Source: Pseudooceanicola pacificus
Lineage (GTDB): Bacteria; Pseudomonadota; Alphaproteobacteria; Rhodobacterales; Rhodobacteraceae
DNA length: 64,000 bases
Direction: 5' to 3'
Assembly: GCF_009789075.1 (NCBI RefSeq)
Contig: NZ_WNXQ01000002.1
Location: 310,001-374,000, forward strand
Under the pieces are notes generated by a model. That model saw nothing but the letters and a program-made list of their open reading frames with translations, was not told the DNA's origin and ran no database searches. Of the stretch, positions 42,988 to 52,321 are shown piece after piece (within the stretch, counting starts at the first letter, position 1; each line of letters starts with the position of its first letter). A program made the translations under genes and the position numbers.

Positions 42988-43926
42988 TCAATCGGCGGGC
43001 AGGGTCTGCCATTGCCGCATCCGGGCGCGGAACCAGGTGCGCTGCCGCTTGGCATATTGCCGGGTGGCGACGGTCGCGGCCTCGCGCGCGGCGCCCAGGG
43101 TCATCTCGCCGCGCAGATGCGCGATCAGCTCGGGCGCGCCAATGGCCTTGGCCGAGGGCAGGGCGGGCGACCATCCCGGCAGATTGGCGCGCGCCTCTTC
43201 CAGCGCGCCGTCGCGCAGCATCATGTCGAACCGGCGCGCGATGCGGGCGTTCAGCCAGTCGCGCGGGGCATCGACCACCAGCGCCTGCGCCCGGTCGAGC
43301 GGCAGCAGCGGCGGCGGCGTCTCGTCCTGCCAGTCGGCGATGGAGCGTCCGGTGGCGCGCCAGACCTCCCAGGCCCGCTGGACCCGCATCGGGTTGGCGG
43401 TGTCGATCCGGGCCAGGGTGCGCGCATCCAGCGCCGCCAGCATCGGCGCCAGCCCATCGGCCGCGCGCAGGGCGTCGCCCTCGTGCCGGATGGCGGGCGG
43501 GGTTTCGGGGATCTCGGCCAGTCCCTCGGTCAGCGCGGTGAAATAGAGCCCGGTGCCCCCCACCACGATCGCCCGCGCGCCCTGCAGCACCGGCGCGATG
43601 TCGCGCAGCCAGGCCCCGGCGGAATAGGCCATGTCGCCGGGCAGGTGGCCGTACAGGCGATGGGGCAGCTGCGCCTCGTCCGCGGGCGACGGGCGGGCGG
43701 TCAGAATGCGCCAGTTCTCATAGACCTGCAGCGCGTCGGCATTCACGATCACGCCGCCCTGCGTCCCGGCGATCTCCATCGCCAGGGCGGACTTGCCCGA
43801 AGCGGTCGGCCCGGCGATCAGCACCGGCCGTTCGGCGTCGAGTCCCGCGGGCGGTTTCAGGGCGTCGCTCCGCTTGTTTGCCGAAGGGGGAGATGATGCA
43901 TTGAACCGGGCCGCGTTTTCCGACAA
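42988..43926 (-). CDS. miaA: tRNA dimethylallyltransferase MiaA
   Basis: About 312 residues. The P-loop is [15 protein letters not shown]; then come [20 protein letters not shown], the GGTGLYF motif with the LTEGLAEIP segment, and the C-terminal [13 protein letters not shown]. It adds an isoprenyl group to A37 of tRNAs that read UNN codons, using DMAPP. No ATG lies in a sensible place. TTG at 43926 gives normal length and leaves a 41-base gap to pyrH; the next upstream start (ATG 43992) would overlap pyrH on the opposite strand. The start is therefore uncertain by about 20 residues. It is divergent from the pyrH operon. Confidence 0.92.
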   Translation of the reverse strand: MSENAARFNASSPPSANKRSDALKPPAGLDAERPVLIAGPTASGKSALAMEIAGTQGGVIVNADALQVYENWRILTARPSPADEAQLPHRLYGHLPGDMAYSAGAWLRDIAPVLQGARAIVVGGTGLYFTALTEGLAEIPETPPAIRHEGDALRAADGLAPMLAALDARTLARIDTANPMRVQRAWEVWRATGRSIADWQDETPPPLLPLDRAQALVVDAPRDWLNARIARRFDMMLRDGALEEARANLPGWSPALPSAKAIGAPELIAHLRGEMTLGAAREAATVATRQYAKRQRTWFRARMRQWQTLPAD

Positions 43927-43967
43927 ATATCCCGCGATCCTAGACCCCCCGACAGATGGAGCGCAAC

Positions 43968-44696
43968 ATGGCCGAGCAGCCCCCCAAGACAACCTTCCGG
44001 CGCGTGCTTCTGAAAATCTCGGGCGAGGCGCTGATGGGCAACGGCCAGTTCGGCCTCAACCCGCCGACGGTCGAACGCATCGCGCGCGAGGTGAAATCGG
44101 TGCACGACATGGGTGTCGAGGTCTGCATGGTGATCGGCGGCGGCAACATCTTCCGCGGCCTTCAGGGCTCGGCCCAGGGGATGGAGCGCACCACGGCCGA
44201 TTACATGGGCATGCTGGCCACCGTGATGAACGCGCTGGCGGTGCAATCCGCGCTTGAGGCCCTTGGCGTGCACACCCGGGTGGTCAGCGCGATCCCGATG
44301 GATCAGGTCTGCGAACCCTACATCCGCCGCCGCGCCGTGCGTCACCTGGAAAAGAAGCGCGTCGTGATCTTTGCCGCGGGCACCGGCAACCCCTATTTCA
44401 CCACCGACACCGCGGCGACGCTGCGGGCCTCGGAAATGGCCTGCGAGGCGATTTTCATGGGCAAGAAGGTCGACGGCATCTACGACAAGGACCCGGTGCT
44501 TTACCCCGATGCCAAGCGCTATGACCGGATAACCTATGACGACGTGCTGGCGCAGCATCTCAAGGTCATGGATGCCTCGGCCATCGCGCTGGCGCGCGAC
44601 AACAAGCTGCCGCTGATCGTCTTTTCGCTGGACGAACCGGGCGGGTTCCGGGGCATCATGGCGGGGGAAGGCACCTATACAAGGGTGGTGAGTTGA
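43968..44696 (+). CDS. pyrH: UMP kinase PyrH
   Basis: A 242-residue UMP kinase (E. coli 241). Amino acid kinase fold: [13 protein letters not shown] at the N-terminus, then [24 protein letters not shown], the [14 protein letters not shown] segment and [11 protein letters not shown]. It phosphorylates UMP to UDP for nucleotide and UDP-sugar supply. The ATG at 43968 is chosen over 43956 because GGAG stands six bases before it. It opens the long operon pyrH-frr-uppS-cdsA-dxr-rseP. A 111-base gap with three direct repeats separates it from frr. Confidence 0.97.
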   Translation: MAEQPPKTTFRRVLLKISGEALMGNGQFGLNPPTVERIAREVKSVHDMGVEVCMVIGGGNIFRGLQGSAQGMERTTADYMGMLATVMNALAVQSALEALGVHTRVVSAIPMDQVCEPYIRRRAVRHLEKKRVVIFAAGTGNPYFTTDTAATLRASEMACEAIFMGKKVDGIYDKDPVLYPDAKRYDRITYDDVLAQHLKVMDASAIALARDNKLPLIVFSLDEPGGFRGIMAGEGTYTRVVS

Positions 44697-44710
44697 GTTT
44701 ATGAGGGGCG

Positions 44711-44793
44711 GACCCGCGCGACCGGCGCGGCAAAAGCGACCCCGCGCAACCGGCGCGACAGTGACGACCCCGCGCGATGCGCGCGACAGCGAC
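44711..44793 (+). repeat. Three 27-28 bp direct repeats between pyrH and frr
   Basis: Three imperfect copies (44711-44737, 44738-44765, 44766-44793) of a unit like GACCCCGCGCGACCGGCGCG followed by ACAGCGAC. Each copy is itself partly self-complementary (CGCGC with GCGCG). They lie in the untranslated gap just before the frr ribosome site. Possible roles are mRNA structure or processing between pyrH and frr. Confidence 0.75.
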
Positions 44794-44807
44794 CACAGGT
44801 GATGACC

Positions 44808-45374
44808 ATGGCAGACGAAGATTTGGACATCGACATCGACGATCTGGAACGCCGGATGGAAGGTGCGATCGGATCGCTCAGGACGGAATTCGCCTCGCTC
44901 CGGACAGGCCGGGCCTCGGCCTCGATGCTGGAGCCGGTGATGGTCGACGCCTACGGCTCGCCCACGCCGATCAACCAGGTCGGCACGGTGAACGTGCCGG
45001 AATCCCGGATGGTCACCATCAACGTCTGGGACAAGTCGCTGGTCAGCAAGGTCGAAAAGGCGATCCGCGAAAGCGGGCTGGGCATCAACCCGCAGCTCAA
45101 CGGCACGATCATCATGCTGCCGATACCCGAGCTGAACGAGGAACGCCGCCGCGAGCTGACCAAGGTCGCCGCGCAATATGCCGAACATGCCCGCGTCGCC
45201 GTGCGCAACGTGCGCCGCGACGGGATGGACCAGATCAAGAAGGCCAAGACCGCCGGCATGTCCGAGGACGACGTCAAGCTGTGGGAAGGCGAGGTCCAGG
45301 AGCTGACCGACCGCTACATCACCGCCGTCGACAAGCTGCTTGAGACCAAGCAGGGCGAGATCATGCAGGTCTGA
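44808..45374 (+). CDS. frr: Ribosome recycling factor
   Basis: A 188-residue RRF (E. coli 185). It has the three-helix bundle with [20 protein letters not shown], the [13 protein letters not shown] loop, the [20 protein letters not shown] segment and the C-terminal [12 protein letters not shown] helix. It releases ribosomes after termination together with EF-G. The ATG at 44808 is chosen because the AGGTGA ribosome site is then at a normal distance; GTG 44799 and ATG 44802 lie too near it. The gene follows pyrH, as in most bacteria. Confidence 0.97.
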   Translation: MADEDLDIDIDDLERRMEGAIGSLRTEFASLRTGRASASMLEPVMVDAYGSPTPINQVGTVNVPESRMVTINVWDKSLVSKVEKAIRESGLGINPQLNGTIIMLPIPELNEERRRELTKVAAQYAEHARVAVRNVRRDGMDQIKKAKTAGMSEDDVKLWEGEVQELTDRYITAVDKLLETKQGEIMQV

Positions 45375-45416
45375 TCCGGTTCCGGATCGGACAATGGGGC
45401 GAGGAGGGTTCAGGCA

Positions 45417-46136
45417 ATGACCGGCACGGAGAGCCCCGGTCCGCGGCACGTGGCCATCATCATGGATGGCAACGGTCGCTGGGCACAGGCGCGCGGACGG
45501 CCCCGGCTGTTCGGCCACCATGCCGGCGCCCGCCGCGTGCGCGAGATCGTCGAGGCCTGCCCCGACCTGGGCGTGCAGTATCTGACGATCTTCGGCTTCT
45601 CGACCGAGAACTGGAAACGCACCCAATCCGAGGTGGCGGGGCTGATGGGCCTGTTCCGCAGCTACATCCGGCGCGAGGCGCGCGCCCTGCTGGACAAGAA
45701 CGTCTGCGTCCGTTTCATCGGCGACCGCCCCGGGCTGGACGGCAAGCTGCGCGATCTGATGGACGAGCTTGAGGCGATGACCGCCGAATGCACCGGCACC
45801 AATCTGACCATCGCGCTGAACTATGGCGGCAGGGACGAGGTCGCCCGCGCCACGCAGCGGCTGGCGCGCGACGTGGCGGCCGGCAAGCTCGACCCCGAGG
45901 ACGTGGGCGAGGAGACGCTGCCGCGATACCTCGACACCTATGTCCTGCCCGATCCCGATCTTGTCATCCGCACCAGCGGCGAGGCGCGGATCTCGAACTT
46001 CCTGCTCTGGCAGTCGGCCTATGCGGAATATGAATTCATCGACACGCTCTGGCCCGACTTCACGCGCGACATCTTTGCCAATCTCGTGCACAGCTATGGC
46101 GGGCGGGAACGGCGCTACGGCGCGGTCAAGGTCTAA
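45417..46136 (+). CDS. uppS: Isoprenyl transferase (undecaprenyl diphosphate synthase)
   Basis: A 239-residue cis-prenyltransferase. The catalytic aspartate lies in HVAIIMDGNGRWAQARG; FGFSTENWKR follows; the C-terminal motif RTSGEARISNFLLWQSAYAE completes the active site. It makes C55 undecaprenyl diphosphate, the lipid carrier for peptidoglycan and O-antigen. It lies between frr and cdsA, with only three bases to cdsA, in the conserved order. Confidence 0.96.
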   Translation: MTGTESPGPRHVAIIMDGNGRWAQARGRPRLFGHHAGARRVREIVEACPDLGVQYLTIFGFSTENWKRTQSEVAGLMGLFRSYIRREARALLDKNVCVRFIGDRPGLDGKLRDLMDELEAMTAECTGTNLTIALNYGGRDEVARATQRLARDVAAGKLDPEDVGEETLPRYLDTYVLPDPDLVIRTSGEARISNFLLWQSAYAEYEFIDTLWPDFTRDIFANLVHSYGGRERRYGAVKV

Positions 46137-46139
46137 GCC

Positions 46140-46952
46140 ATGACCGGCGATCCTCAGGATACCCCGCGCCCCCGAAAGTGGGGCGACCTGCTGCCCCGCA
46201 TCGCCTCGGGCGCGGCGATGGTGTGTGTCGGCCTGCTGCTGATCTGGGCGGGCGGGCACTGGTTCCGCATCGGCGCCGCGCTGATCGCGGCGGGCATGGT
46301 GTGGGAACTCTCGCATATGGTGGCCCCCGGACAGCGCGGCCTGGCCTGGCAGGTGGGCGGCATCGCCTTTGCCGCGCTGGCGCTGGCGCTCTATCTGCCG
46401 CCCGCGGTGGCGCTGCCGCTGCTGCTGGTGCCCTCGATGGCCGGGATCGCGCTGATCCCGCAGCGGCGGACGATCTTCATCTCCTTCACCGCGATGATCC
46501 TGCTGGCCGCCTTTGGCATGGTGAAGATCCGCGACGATCTGGGCTTTGGCTGGCTGCTCTGGCTGGTGGCGGTGGTGGTGGCGACGGATGTGCTGGGCTA
46601 TTTCGCCGGCCGCCTGATCGGCGGGCCGCGCTTCTGGCCCAAGGTCAGCCCCAAGAAGACATGGTCGGGCACCGCCGCCGGATGGGTCGGCGCGGCGATT
46701 GTCGGCCTGATCTTCGGCGCCTGGAGCGGGGCAGGGCCCGCGCTGGTCGGCGTGTCTATCGCGGTCTCGATGGCCTCGCAGATGGGCGACATGGCCGAAA
46801 GCGGCGTGAAGCGGCGGGTCGGGGTCAAGGACAGTTCCTCGCTGATCCCCGGGCATGGCGGGCTGATGGACCGGTTCGACGGGATGCTGGGGGGCGCGCT
46901 CTTCCTGCTGCTGGCGGGGCCGGTCGTGGGCTTTCCCCCGGGGCTGGGCTGA
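46140..46952 (+). CDS. cdsA: Phosphatidate cytidylyltransferase CdsA
   Basis: A 270-residue multi-spanning enzyme with about seven helices. The CDP-diacylglycerol synthase signature sits near the C-terminus: VKRRVGVKDSSSLIPGHGG, with the following DRFDG. Upstream is GPRFWPKVSPKKTWSGTAAG. It makes CDP-diacylglycerol for all phospholipids. The ATG at 46140 has no own ribosome site and probably depends on coupling with uppS (stop three bases before). Confidence 0.95.
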   Translation: MTGDPQDTPRPRKWGDLLPRIASGAAMVCVGLLLIWAGGHWFRIGAALIAAGMVWELSHMVAPGQRGLAWQVGGIAFAALALALYLPPAVALPLLLVPSMAGIALIPQRRTIFISFTAMILLAAFGMVKIRDDLGFGWLLWLVAVVVATDVLGYFAGRLIGGPRFWPKVSPKKTWSGTAAGWVGAAIVGLIFGAWSGAGPALVGVSIAVSMASQMGDMAESGVKRRVGVKDSSSLIPGHGGLMDRFDGMLGGALFLLLAGPVVGFPPGLG

Positions 46953-46955
46953 GCC

Positions 46956-48131
46956 ATGCGGCGGATCACCATCTTTGGCGCCACCGGATCGGTCGGGCAG
47001 AGCACGCTGGACCTGATCGGGCGCGACCCGCAGGCCTACCGCGTCGTCGCCCTGACCGGCGGGCAGAACGTGACGCAGCTGGCCCGCGATGCGATCCGGT
47101 TCCGGGCCGAGCTGGCGGTGACCGCGCATGACGCCTGCCTGCCCGCCCTGCGCGATGCGCTGGCCGGCACGGGGATCGAGGCCGCCGCCGGCGCCGCTGC
47201 CCTGACCGAGGCCGCCGCGCGGCCCGCCGACTGGACCATGTCCGCAATTGTCGGCGCGGCGGGGCTGGCCCCCGGTCTGGCCGCGCTGAAACAGGGCCGC
47301 ACCCTGGCGCTGGCCAACAAGGAAACGCTGGTTGCCGCCGGCGCCCTGGTGATGCGCGAGGCCGCCACCAGCGGGGCGACGATCCTGCCGGTGGACAGCG
47401 AGCATTCCGCCGTCTTCCAGTGCCTCGCCGGGGGCGAACCGGCCGAGGTCGAGCGGCTGATCATCACCGCATCCGGCGGCGCCTTCCGCGACTGGCCGGT
47501 GGAGCGTCTGGCCCGCGCCACCCCGGCGCAGGCCGCCACCCATCCCAACTGGACCATGGGCCAGCGGATCACCATCGACAGCGCCTCGATGTTCAACAAG
47601 GCGCTGGAGGTGATCGAGGCGCGCGAGTTCTTCGGCATCGCGCCGGAACGGATCGAGGTGCTGATCCACCCGGAATCGCTGGTGCATGCGCTGGTCGGCC
47701 ATGCCGACGGGGCGCTGATGGCCCATCTTGGCCCGCCGGACATGCGCCACGCCATCGGCTATGCGCTGAACTGGCCGCGCCGGGCGCCGCTGCCGGTGGC
47801 GCGGCTGGATCTCGGCACCATCGGGCAGCTGACATTCCGCACGCCGGACCCGGCGCGATACCCCGCGCTCGATCTTGCGCGGCAGGTGATGGCGCGCGGC
47901 GGGCTCAGCGGGGCGGTGTTCAACGCGGCCAAGGAAATTGCGCTGGATGCCTTCATTGCGGGCAGGCTGGGATTTACCGCCATGTCCGACATCGTTGCAC
48001 GCGTTCTTGATCGGGCCGAGGCGGAACCGGGCCTTATTGATGCCGCTTTCGATCTTGATAACGTGCTCCGCGCTGATCAAATGTCCCGGAACTGGGCGCA
48101 GGCGCAGATCGATGGCAGGGTATACGGGTAG
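46956..48131 (+). CDS. dxr: 1-deoxy-D-xylulose 5-phosphate reductoisomerase
   Basis: A 391-residue DXR. The NADPH motif ITIFGATGSVGQSTLDLI opens the protein; LANKETLVAAG, the metal site VDSEHSAVFQCL and the TASGGAFRDWP loop follow. Further on are HPNWTMGQRITIDSASMFNK and EVLIHPESLVHALV. It makes 2-C-methyl-D-erythritol 4-phosphate in the MEP isoprenoid pathway, which feeds uppS and miaA. It sits three bases after cdsA and 14 bases before rseP. Confidence 0.97.
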   Translation: MRRITIFGATGSVGQSTLDLIGRDPQAYRVVALTGGQNVTQLARDAIRFRAELAVTAHDACLPALRDALAGTGIEAAAGAAALTEAAARPADWTMSAIVGAAGLAPGLAALKQGRTLALANKETLVAAGALVMREAATSGATILPVDSEHSAVFQCLAGGEPAEVERLIITASGGAFRDWPVERLARATPAQAATHPNWTMGQRITIDSASMFNKALEVIEAREFFGIAPERIEVLIHPESLVHALVGHADGALMAHLGPPDMRHAIGYALNWPRRAPLPVARLDLGTIGQLTFRTPDPARYPALDLARQVMARGGLSGAVFNAAKEIALDAFIAGRLGFTAMSDIVARVLDRAEAEPGLIDAAFDLDNVLRADQMSRNWAQAQIDGRVYG

Positions 48132-48145
48132 GAAAAGGATAAGGC

Positions 48146-49489
48146 ATGGCATTTCTGCCAGAGTTCGGCAGCGCGCTGATGACGCTTGTGGCATTTGTGG
48201 TGGCCCTGTCCATCATCGTCGCGATCCATGAATTCGGGCACTACATCGTCGGCCGCTGGTCGGGGATCCATGCCGAGGTGTTTTCGCTGGGCTTCGGGCC
48301 CGTCCTGCTGTCACGCATCGACAGGCGGGGCACCAAATGGCAGCTGGCGCTGGTTCCGCTTGGCGGCTACGTGCGCTTCATGGGCGACAGCGATGCCGCA
48401 TCCGGCAAGGATGGCGAGGCCGTGCGCCAGATGACCCCGCAGGAACGCCGCCGCACGATGCATGGCGCGCCGCTCTGGGCGCGCTCGGCCACCGTCGCTG
48501 CCGGTCCGGTGTTCAACTTTGCGCTGTCGATCATCGTCTTTGCCGCGCTGATGATCTCGCGCGGGGATATCGCCGAGCCGCTGACCGTCGGCGACCTGCA
48601 ACCGCTGCCCGAAAGCGGCTATCAGCTGCAAGCGGGGGACGAGATCAAGGCGATCGAGGGCGAACAGGTGCCCGCCTTCGCGGATACCGCGGCCTTCCAG
48701 GGGTTCACCGACACCCTGCCGCAGAAACCCGAACTGGACTATACGGTCGAACGCGACGGCGCGCTGATGGATGTGACGGGGCCCTATCTCTACCCGCCGC
48801 TGATCTCGCAGCTGGCGCCGCAATCCGCCGCCTATGACATCGGGCTGAAACAGGGCGACGTGATCACCGCCGTGGATGGCACGCCGATCTTCGACTTCTC
48901 CCAGCTCAAGGATCAGGTCGAGGGCTCGGACGGCCGTGTCCTGCTGCTGACCGTGTTCCGGCCCGGCATGGACGAGCCGCTGGAATTCGCCCTGGCCCCG
49001 CGCCGGGTCGACGAGGAAAAGCCCGGGGGCGGGTTCCGCACCGAATGGCGGATCGGCATCGCCGGGGGCCTGGCCTTCGAACCCGCGCGCGAGAGCAGGG
49101 GCGTGCTGGACGGTCTCTGGGGCGGCGTGCGCCAGACCGGGCGGATCATGGGATCCTCGATTTCCGGCCTGTGGCACATGATCACGGGCGCGATCAGCAC
49201 CTGCAACATGACCGGCCCGATCGGAATCGCCCAGACTTCGGGCGCGATGGCCAGCCAGGGGGCCGACAGCTTTGTCTGGTTCGTCGCCGCGCTGTCCACC
49301 GCCGTGGGCCTGCTGAACCTGTTCCCGATCCCGGTGCTGGACGGCGGCCACCTGGTGTTCCACGCCTTCGAGGCGGTGACCGGCCGCCCGCCGTCGGACC
49401 GCGCCCTGCGCATCCTGATGACCGCAGGGCTGGCGCTGATCCTGACCGTCATGGTCTTTGCCCTGACCAACGACATTTTCTGCCCCTGA
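48146..49489 (+). CDS. rseP: Site-2 protease RseP
   Basis: A 447-residue intramembrane zinc protease. The HEFGH motif (H28, E29, H32) lies in the first helix; one or two PDZ domains (about 125-320; GYQLQAGDEIKAIEGE and AYDIGLKQGDVITAVDG) follow; the LDG motif NLFPIPVLDGGHLVF comes near the C-terminus. It cuts membrane-bound anti-sigma factors or signal peptides. It ends the pyrH-rseP run. A small membrane-protein gene (49639) and a terminator follow before bamA. Confidence 0.95.
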   Translation: MAFLPEFGSALMTLVAFVVALSIIVAIHEFGHYIVGRWSGIHAEVFSLGFGPVLLSRIDRRGTKWQLALVPLGGYVRFMGDSDAASGKDGEAVRQMTPQERRRTMHGAPLWARSATVAAGPVFNFALSIIVFAALMISRGDIAEPLTVGDLQPLPESGYQLQAGDEIKAIEGEQVPAFADTAAFQGFTDTLPQKPELDYTVERDGALMDVTGPYLYPPLISQLAPQSAAYDIGLKQGDVITAVDGTPIFDFSQLKDQVEGSDGRVLLLTVFRPGMDEPLEFALAPRRVDEEKPGGGFRTEWRIGIAGGLAFEPARESRGVLDGLWGGVRQTGRIMGSSISGLWHMITGAISTCNMTGPIGIAQTSGAMASQGADSFVWFVAALSTAVGLLNLFPIPVLDGGHLVFHAFEAVTGRPPSDRALRILMTAGLALILTVMVFALTNDIFCP

Positions 49490-49638
49490 CCGGGGGCGGA
49501 AGACGCCGGACCAGGCAGCCGCCGCCATATTTGCGCCCCAATTGGCGCCGGATTTCCGCCGCATTCACGTTGCACTAACGGAACCGGAACCCGTGCCAGA
49601 CGGCCGGGCAAAAGAAACGCGACGGAAAGACCAAGGGT

Positions 49639-49773
49639 ATGACACAAGCGATCCAGAGCGGCTACAGCAGCCTATCTCTCCTGTTCTCGTTGAACTGGGA
49701 CCGGATTCTCTACGTCACGGCGATCTGCATGTCGCTGCTCTTCGGCGCGTTCCTCGGCACAATCTTTTCCTGA
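49639..49773 (+). CDS. Small 44-residue membrane protein between rseP and bamA
   Basis: An ATG at 49639 opens 44 codons to a TGA at 49771. The product begins MTQAIQSGYSSLSLLFSLNW, then has one hydrophobic helix (about 23-43) with the small-residue pattern GAFLGT. It has one cysteine near the helix start. A GGAAAG/AAGG ribosome site lies just upstream, and two hairpins follow the stop, the second a good terminator at 49801. GC3 and codons look normal for this DNA. I do not recognise a family. Position suggests a role in envelope biogenesis, or it may be an independent stress peptide. Confidence 0.55.
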   Translation: MTQAIQSGYSSLSLLFSLNWDRILYVTAICMSLLFGAFLGTIFS

Positions 49774-49781
49774 CAGACAGC

Positions 49782-49839
49782 CTCCGGACCCGTCCGGAGT
49801 GACAGGACGCCCTTCAGCAGCGGGGTGTCCTGTCGTTTT
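49782..49839 (+). terminator. Hairpin pair ending the small-protein transcript
   Basis: A first hairpin, CTCCGGAC and GTCCGGAG (49782-49799), is followed by a 12-bp stem (GACAGGACGCCC at 49801-49812 with GGGTGTCCTGTC at 49823-49834, one wobble) and GTTTTG. It lies 28 bases after the small ORF and 110 bases before bamA. So bamA probably has its own promoter in 49840-49947, where I see no clear box. Confidence 0.7.
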
Positions 49840-49947
49840 GCGTTGTCGGCGCGCGGGCCAAAAGGGCCGCGCGCTTTGCTGTTTTGACAAGCCCATTCAA
49901 TACCGATACTCACGATCCGACAGGGTTGTCTGACCGGGTACTATGAA

Positions 49948-52317
49948 ATGCTGACGAAGTCCTTGGCCGCGGCTGCCATCCGCGCCGCTTCCAGAGTGCC
50001 GGCCCGCCGCTGGTGTGTGCTGTTTCTCTTCTGTGTGACGCTGGGGATCGCATCCGCGCCCTCCGACGCCTTGGCGCAGAGCTATCGATTCGGCAGCGTC
50101 TCGGTCACCGGGAACGAGCGGGTTTCGACCGGCACCGTGCTCAGCTATGCGGGAATCGGGCGGGGCCAGACGGTCAGCGCGGCCGAGCTGAACGACGCCT
50201 ATCAGCGGATCCTTGCCTCGGGCCTGTTCGAATCCGTCGATCTTGAGCCGCGCGGCGGCACGCTGGTGATCAATGTCGTGGAATTCCCGACCGTCAACCG
50301 CGTCAGCTTCGAAGGCAACCGCCGGCTCAAGGACGAGGACCTGGTCGCACTGGTCCAGTCCCGCCCGCGCTACGTCTTCTCGCCCTCCAAGGCCGAGGCC
50401 GACGCGCAGCTGATCGCCGAGGCCTATTCCCAGACCGGCCGCATCACCGCCCGCGTCACCCCGCGCATCATCCGGCTGAGCCAGAACCGCGTCGACCTGG
50501 TGTTCGAGATCTTCGAAGGCGGCAATACCGAGATCGAGCGCGTCAGCTTTGTCGGCAACAAGGTCTATTCCGACAGCCGCCTGCGCCGTGTCGTCGACAG
50601 CAAGCAGGCCGGCCTGCTGCGCCAGCTGATCCGCAAGGACACCTATAACGACGAACGCCTGCAGGCCGATCAGCGCATCCTGACGGATTTCTACTTCTCG
50701 CGCGGCTATGTCGATTTCCGCATCACCAGCGTGAATGCCGAACTGGCGCGCGAACGCGACGGCTATTTCGTGACCTTCAACGTGCAGGAAGGCCAGCAGT
50801 TCAAGTTCGGCCAGATCACCACCACCTCGGAAATCCCCGAGGCCGACGCCGCGGAATTCCAGGCCGCGCTGCGCATCCGGCCCGGCGTGGTCTATTCGCC
50901 GGTGCTGGTGGAAAACTCCATCGCCCGGATGGAACGGCTGGCGATCAAGAAGGGCATCAACTTCCTGCGGGTCGAACCGCGCATCACCCGGGACGAGCGC
51001 AACCTTGCTCTCGACGTGGATTTCGTGCTGACCCGCGGCCCGCGCATCTTTGTCGAACGCATCGACATCGAGGGCAACACCACCACGCTGGACCGGGTGA
51101 TCCGGCGCCAGTTCAAGGTGGTCGAGGGCGATCCCTTCAACCCCCGCGAAATCCGCGAAAGCGCGGAGCGGATCCGCGCGCTTGGCTATTTCGGCAGCGC
51201 CGATGTGAATGCGCGCGAAGGGTCGCGCCCCGACCAGGTCGTGGTGGATGTGAATGTCGACGAAACGACCACCGGCTCGCTGTCGCTGGGCGGCACCTAC
51301 TCGACCGCGTCCGGCTTCGGTCTGGCGGCAAGCTTCCGGGAAAACAACTTCCTCGGGCGCGGGCAGCAACTGAACTTCTCGATCAGCGGCGCCGACAGCG
51401 ACAAGAACTACGGGTTGTCCTTCGCGGAACCGGCCTTCCTTGGCCGTGACGTGAAATTCGACTTCGTGCTGGGCTATCGCGAGACCGACAACAACTTCGC
51501 CGCTTATGATACCGAGACGATCAATGCCGGTTTCGGCCTGACCTTCCCGATCGCCGAACGCTCGACCCTGAATGTGAACTACGGCATCAAGCAGACCGAT
51601 ATCACCCCCTCGGGCGCCCTGGGCGGCGTGATCTCGGCCGAGGCGACCGAAGGCGCGGTGCTGGCCTCGTGGCTGGGCTACGAATATTCCTTTGACAGCC
51701 GCCTGACCGGGCTGAACCCGAATGCCGGGGTGCTGCTGAGCTTTGGCCAGGACTTCGCCGGTGTCGGCGGCAGTGCGAAATACATCCTCACCAAGGCCGA
51801 GGCCATCGCCCAGACCAAGATCCTCAACGAAGAGGTCACCCTGCGCGCGACCTTCCAGGGCGGGGCGATCAATCCGATCGACAATTTCTCGACCCGGGTG
51901 ACAGACCGTTTCCTGATCAGAAACAGCTCCATGCGCGGGTTCGAACCCGACGGGCTGGGGCCGCGCGAAATCGACGTGGCGACCAACGGGGCCTCGGTGA
52001 ACGACGCGCTTGGCGGCAAGTATTTCGCCACCGCCCAGTTCGAGGCGGAATTCCCGCTCGGCCTGCCCGCCGAATACGGCCTTTCCGGGGGCCTGTTCTA
52101 CGACGTGGGCACCGTCTGGGGCCTGGATGGCGCATCCAACGTGGCGGCTGGCAATGTCATCGTGAACGACGGGCCCGACCTGCGCCATGTCGTCGGCATC
52201 TCGATCTTCTGGGACACGCCGGTGGGTCCGCTGCGCTTCAACTGGAGCCATGCACTGCGCAAAGAGACCTTCGACAAGGAACAGAAGTTCGATCTGACGA
52301 TCTCGACCGATTTCTGA
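49948..52317 (+). CDS. bamA: Outer membrane protein assembly factor BamA
   Basis: A 789-residue BamA. A long signal peptide (about 1-44, ending SDALAQ) is followed by five POTRA domains (about 46-450; the recurrent strand FEGNRRLKDEDL type) and a C-terminal 16-strand barrel (about 460-789). The barrel begins TGSLSLGGTYSTASGFGL, has the loop-6 type region GGKYFATAQFEAEFPLG and ends in an F-terminated strand (DLTISTDF). It inserts beta-barrel proteins into the outer membrane. It is followed by the ompH-like gene, fabZ and lpxA, the usual alphaproteobacterial order, but lpxD has moved away (25725). Confidence 0.97.
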   Translation: MLTKSLAAAAIRAASRVPARRWCVLFLFCVTLGIASAPSDALAQSYRFGSVSVTGNERVSTGTVLSYAGIGRGQTVSAAELNDAYQRILASGLFESVDLEPRGGTLVINVVEFPTVNRVSFEGNRRLKDEDLVALVQSRPRYVFSPSKAEADAQLIAEAYSQTGRITARVTPRIIRLSQNRVDLVFEIFEGGNTEIERVSFVGNKVYSDSRLRRVVDSKQAGLLRQLIRKDTYNDERLQADQRILTDFYFSRGYVDFRITSVNAELARERDGYFVTFNVQEGQQFKFGQITTTSEIPEADAAEFQAALRIRPGVVYSPVLVENSIARMERLAIKKGINFLRVEPRITRDERNLALDVDFVLTRGPRIFVERIDIEGNTTTLDRVIRRQFKVVEGDPFNPREIRESAERIRALGYFGSADVNAREGSRPDQVVVDVNVDETTTGSLSLGGTYSTASGFGLAASFRENNFLGRGQQLNFSISGADSDKNYGLSFAEPAFLGRDVKFDFVLGYRETDNNFAAYDTETINAGFGLTFPIAERSTLNVNYGIKQTDITPSGALGGVISAEATEGAVLASWLGYEYSFDSRLTGLNPNAGVLLSFGQDFAGVGGSAKYILTKAEAIAQTKILNEEVTLRATFQGGAINPIDNFSTRVTDRFLIRNSSMRGFEPDGLGPREIDVATNGASVNDALGGKYFATAQFEAEFPLGLPAEYGLSGGLFYDVGTVWGLDGASNVAAGNVIVNDGPDLRHVVGISIFWDTPVGPLRFNWSHALRKETFDKEQKFDLTISTDF

Positions 52318-52321
52318 TCCG

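Noticed and set aside
43857..48194. A 1445-codon open frame on the minus strand across pyrH to dxr
   Set aside because: It runs opposite five conserved genes. Composition is that of a reverse reading of GC-rich codons.
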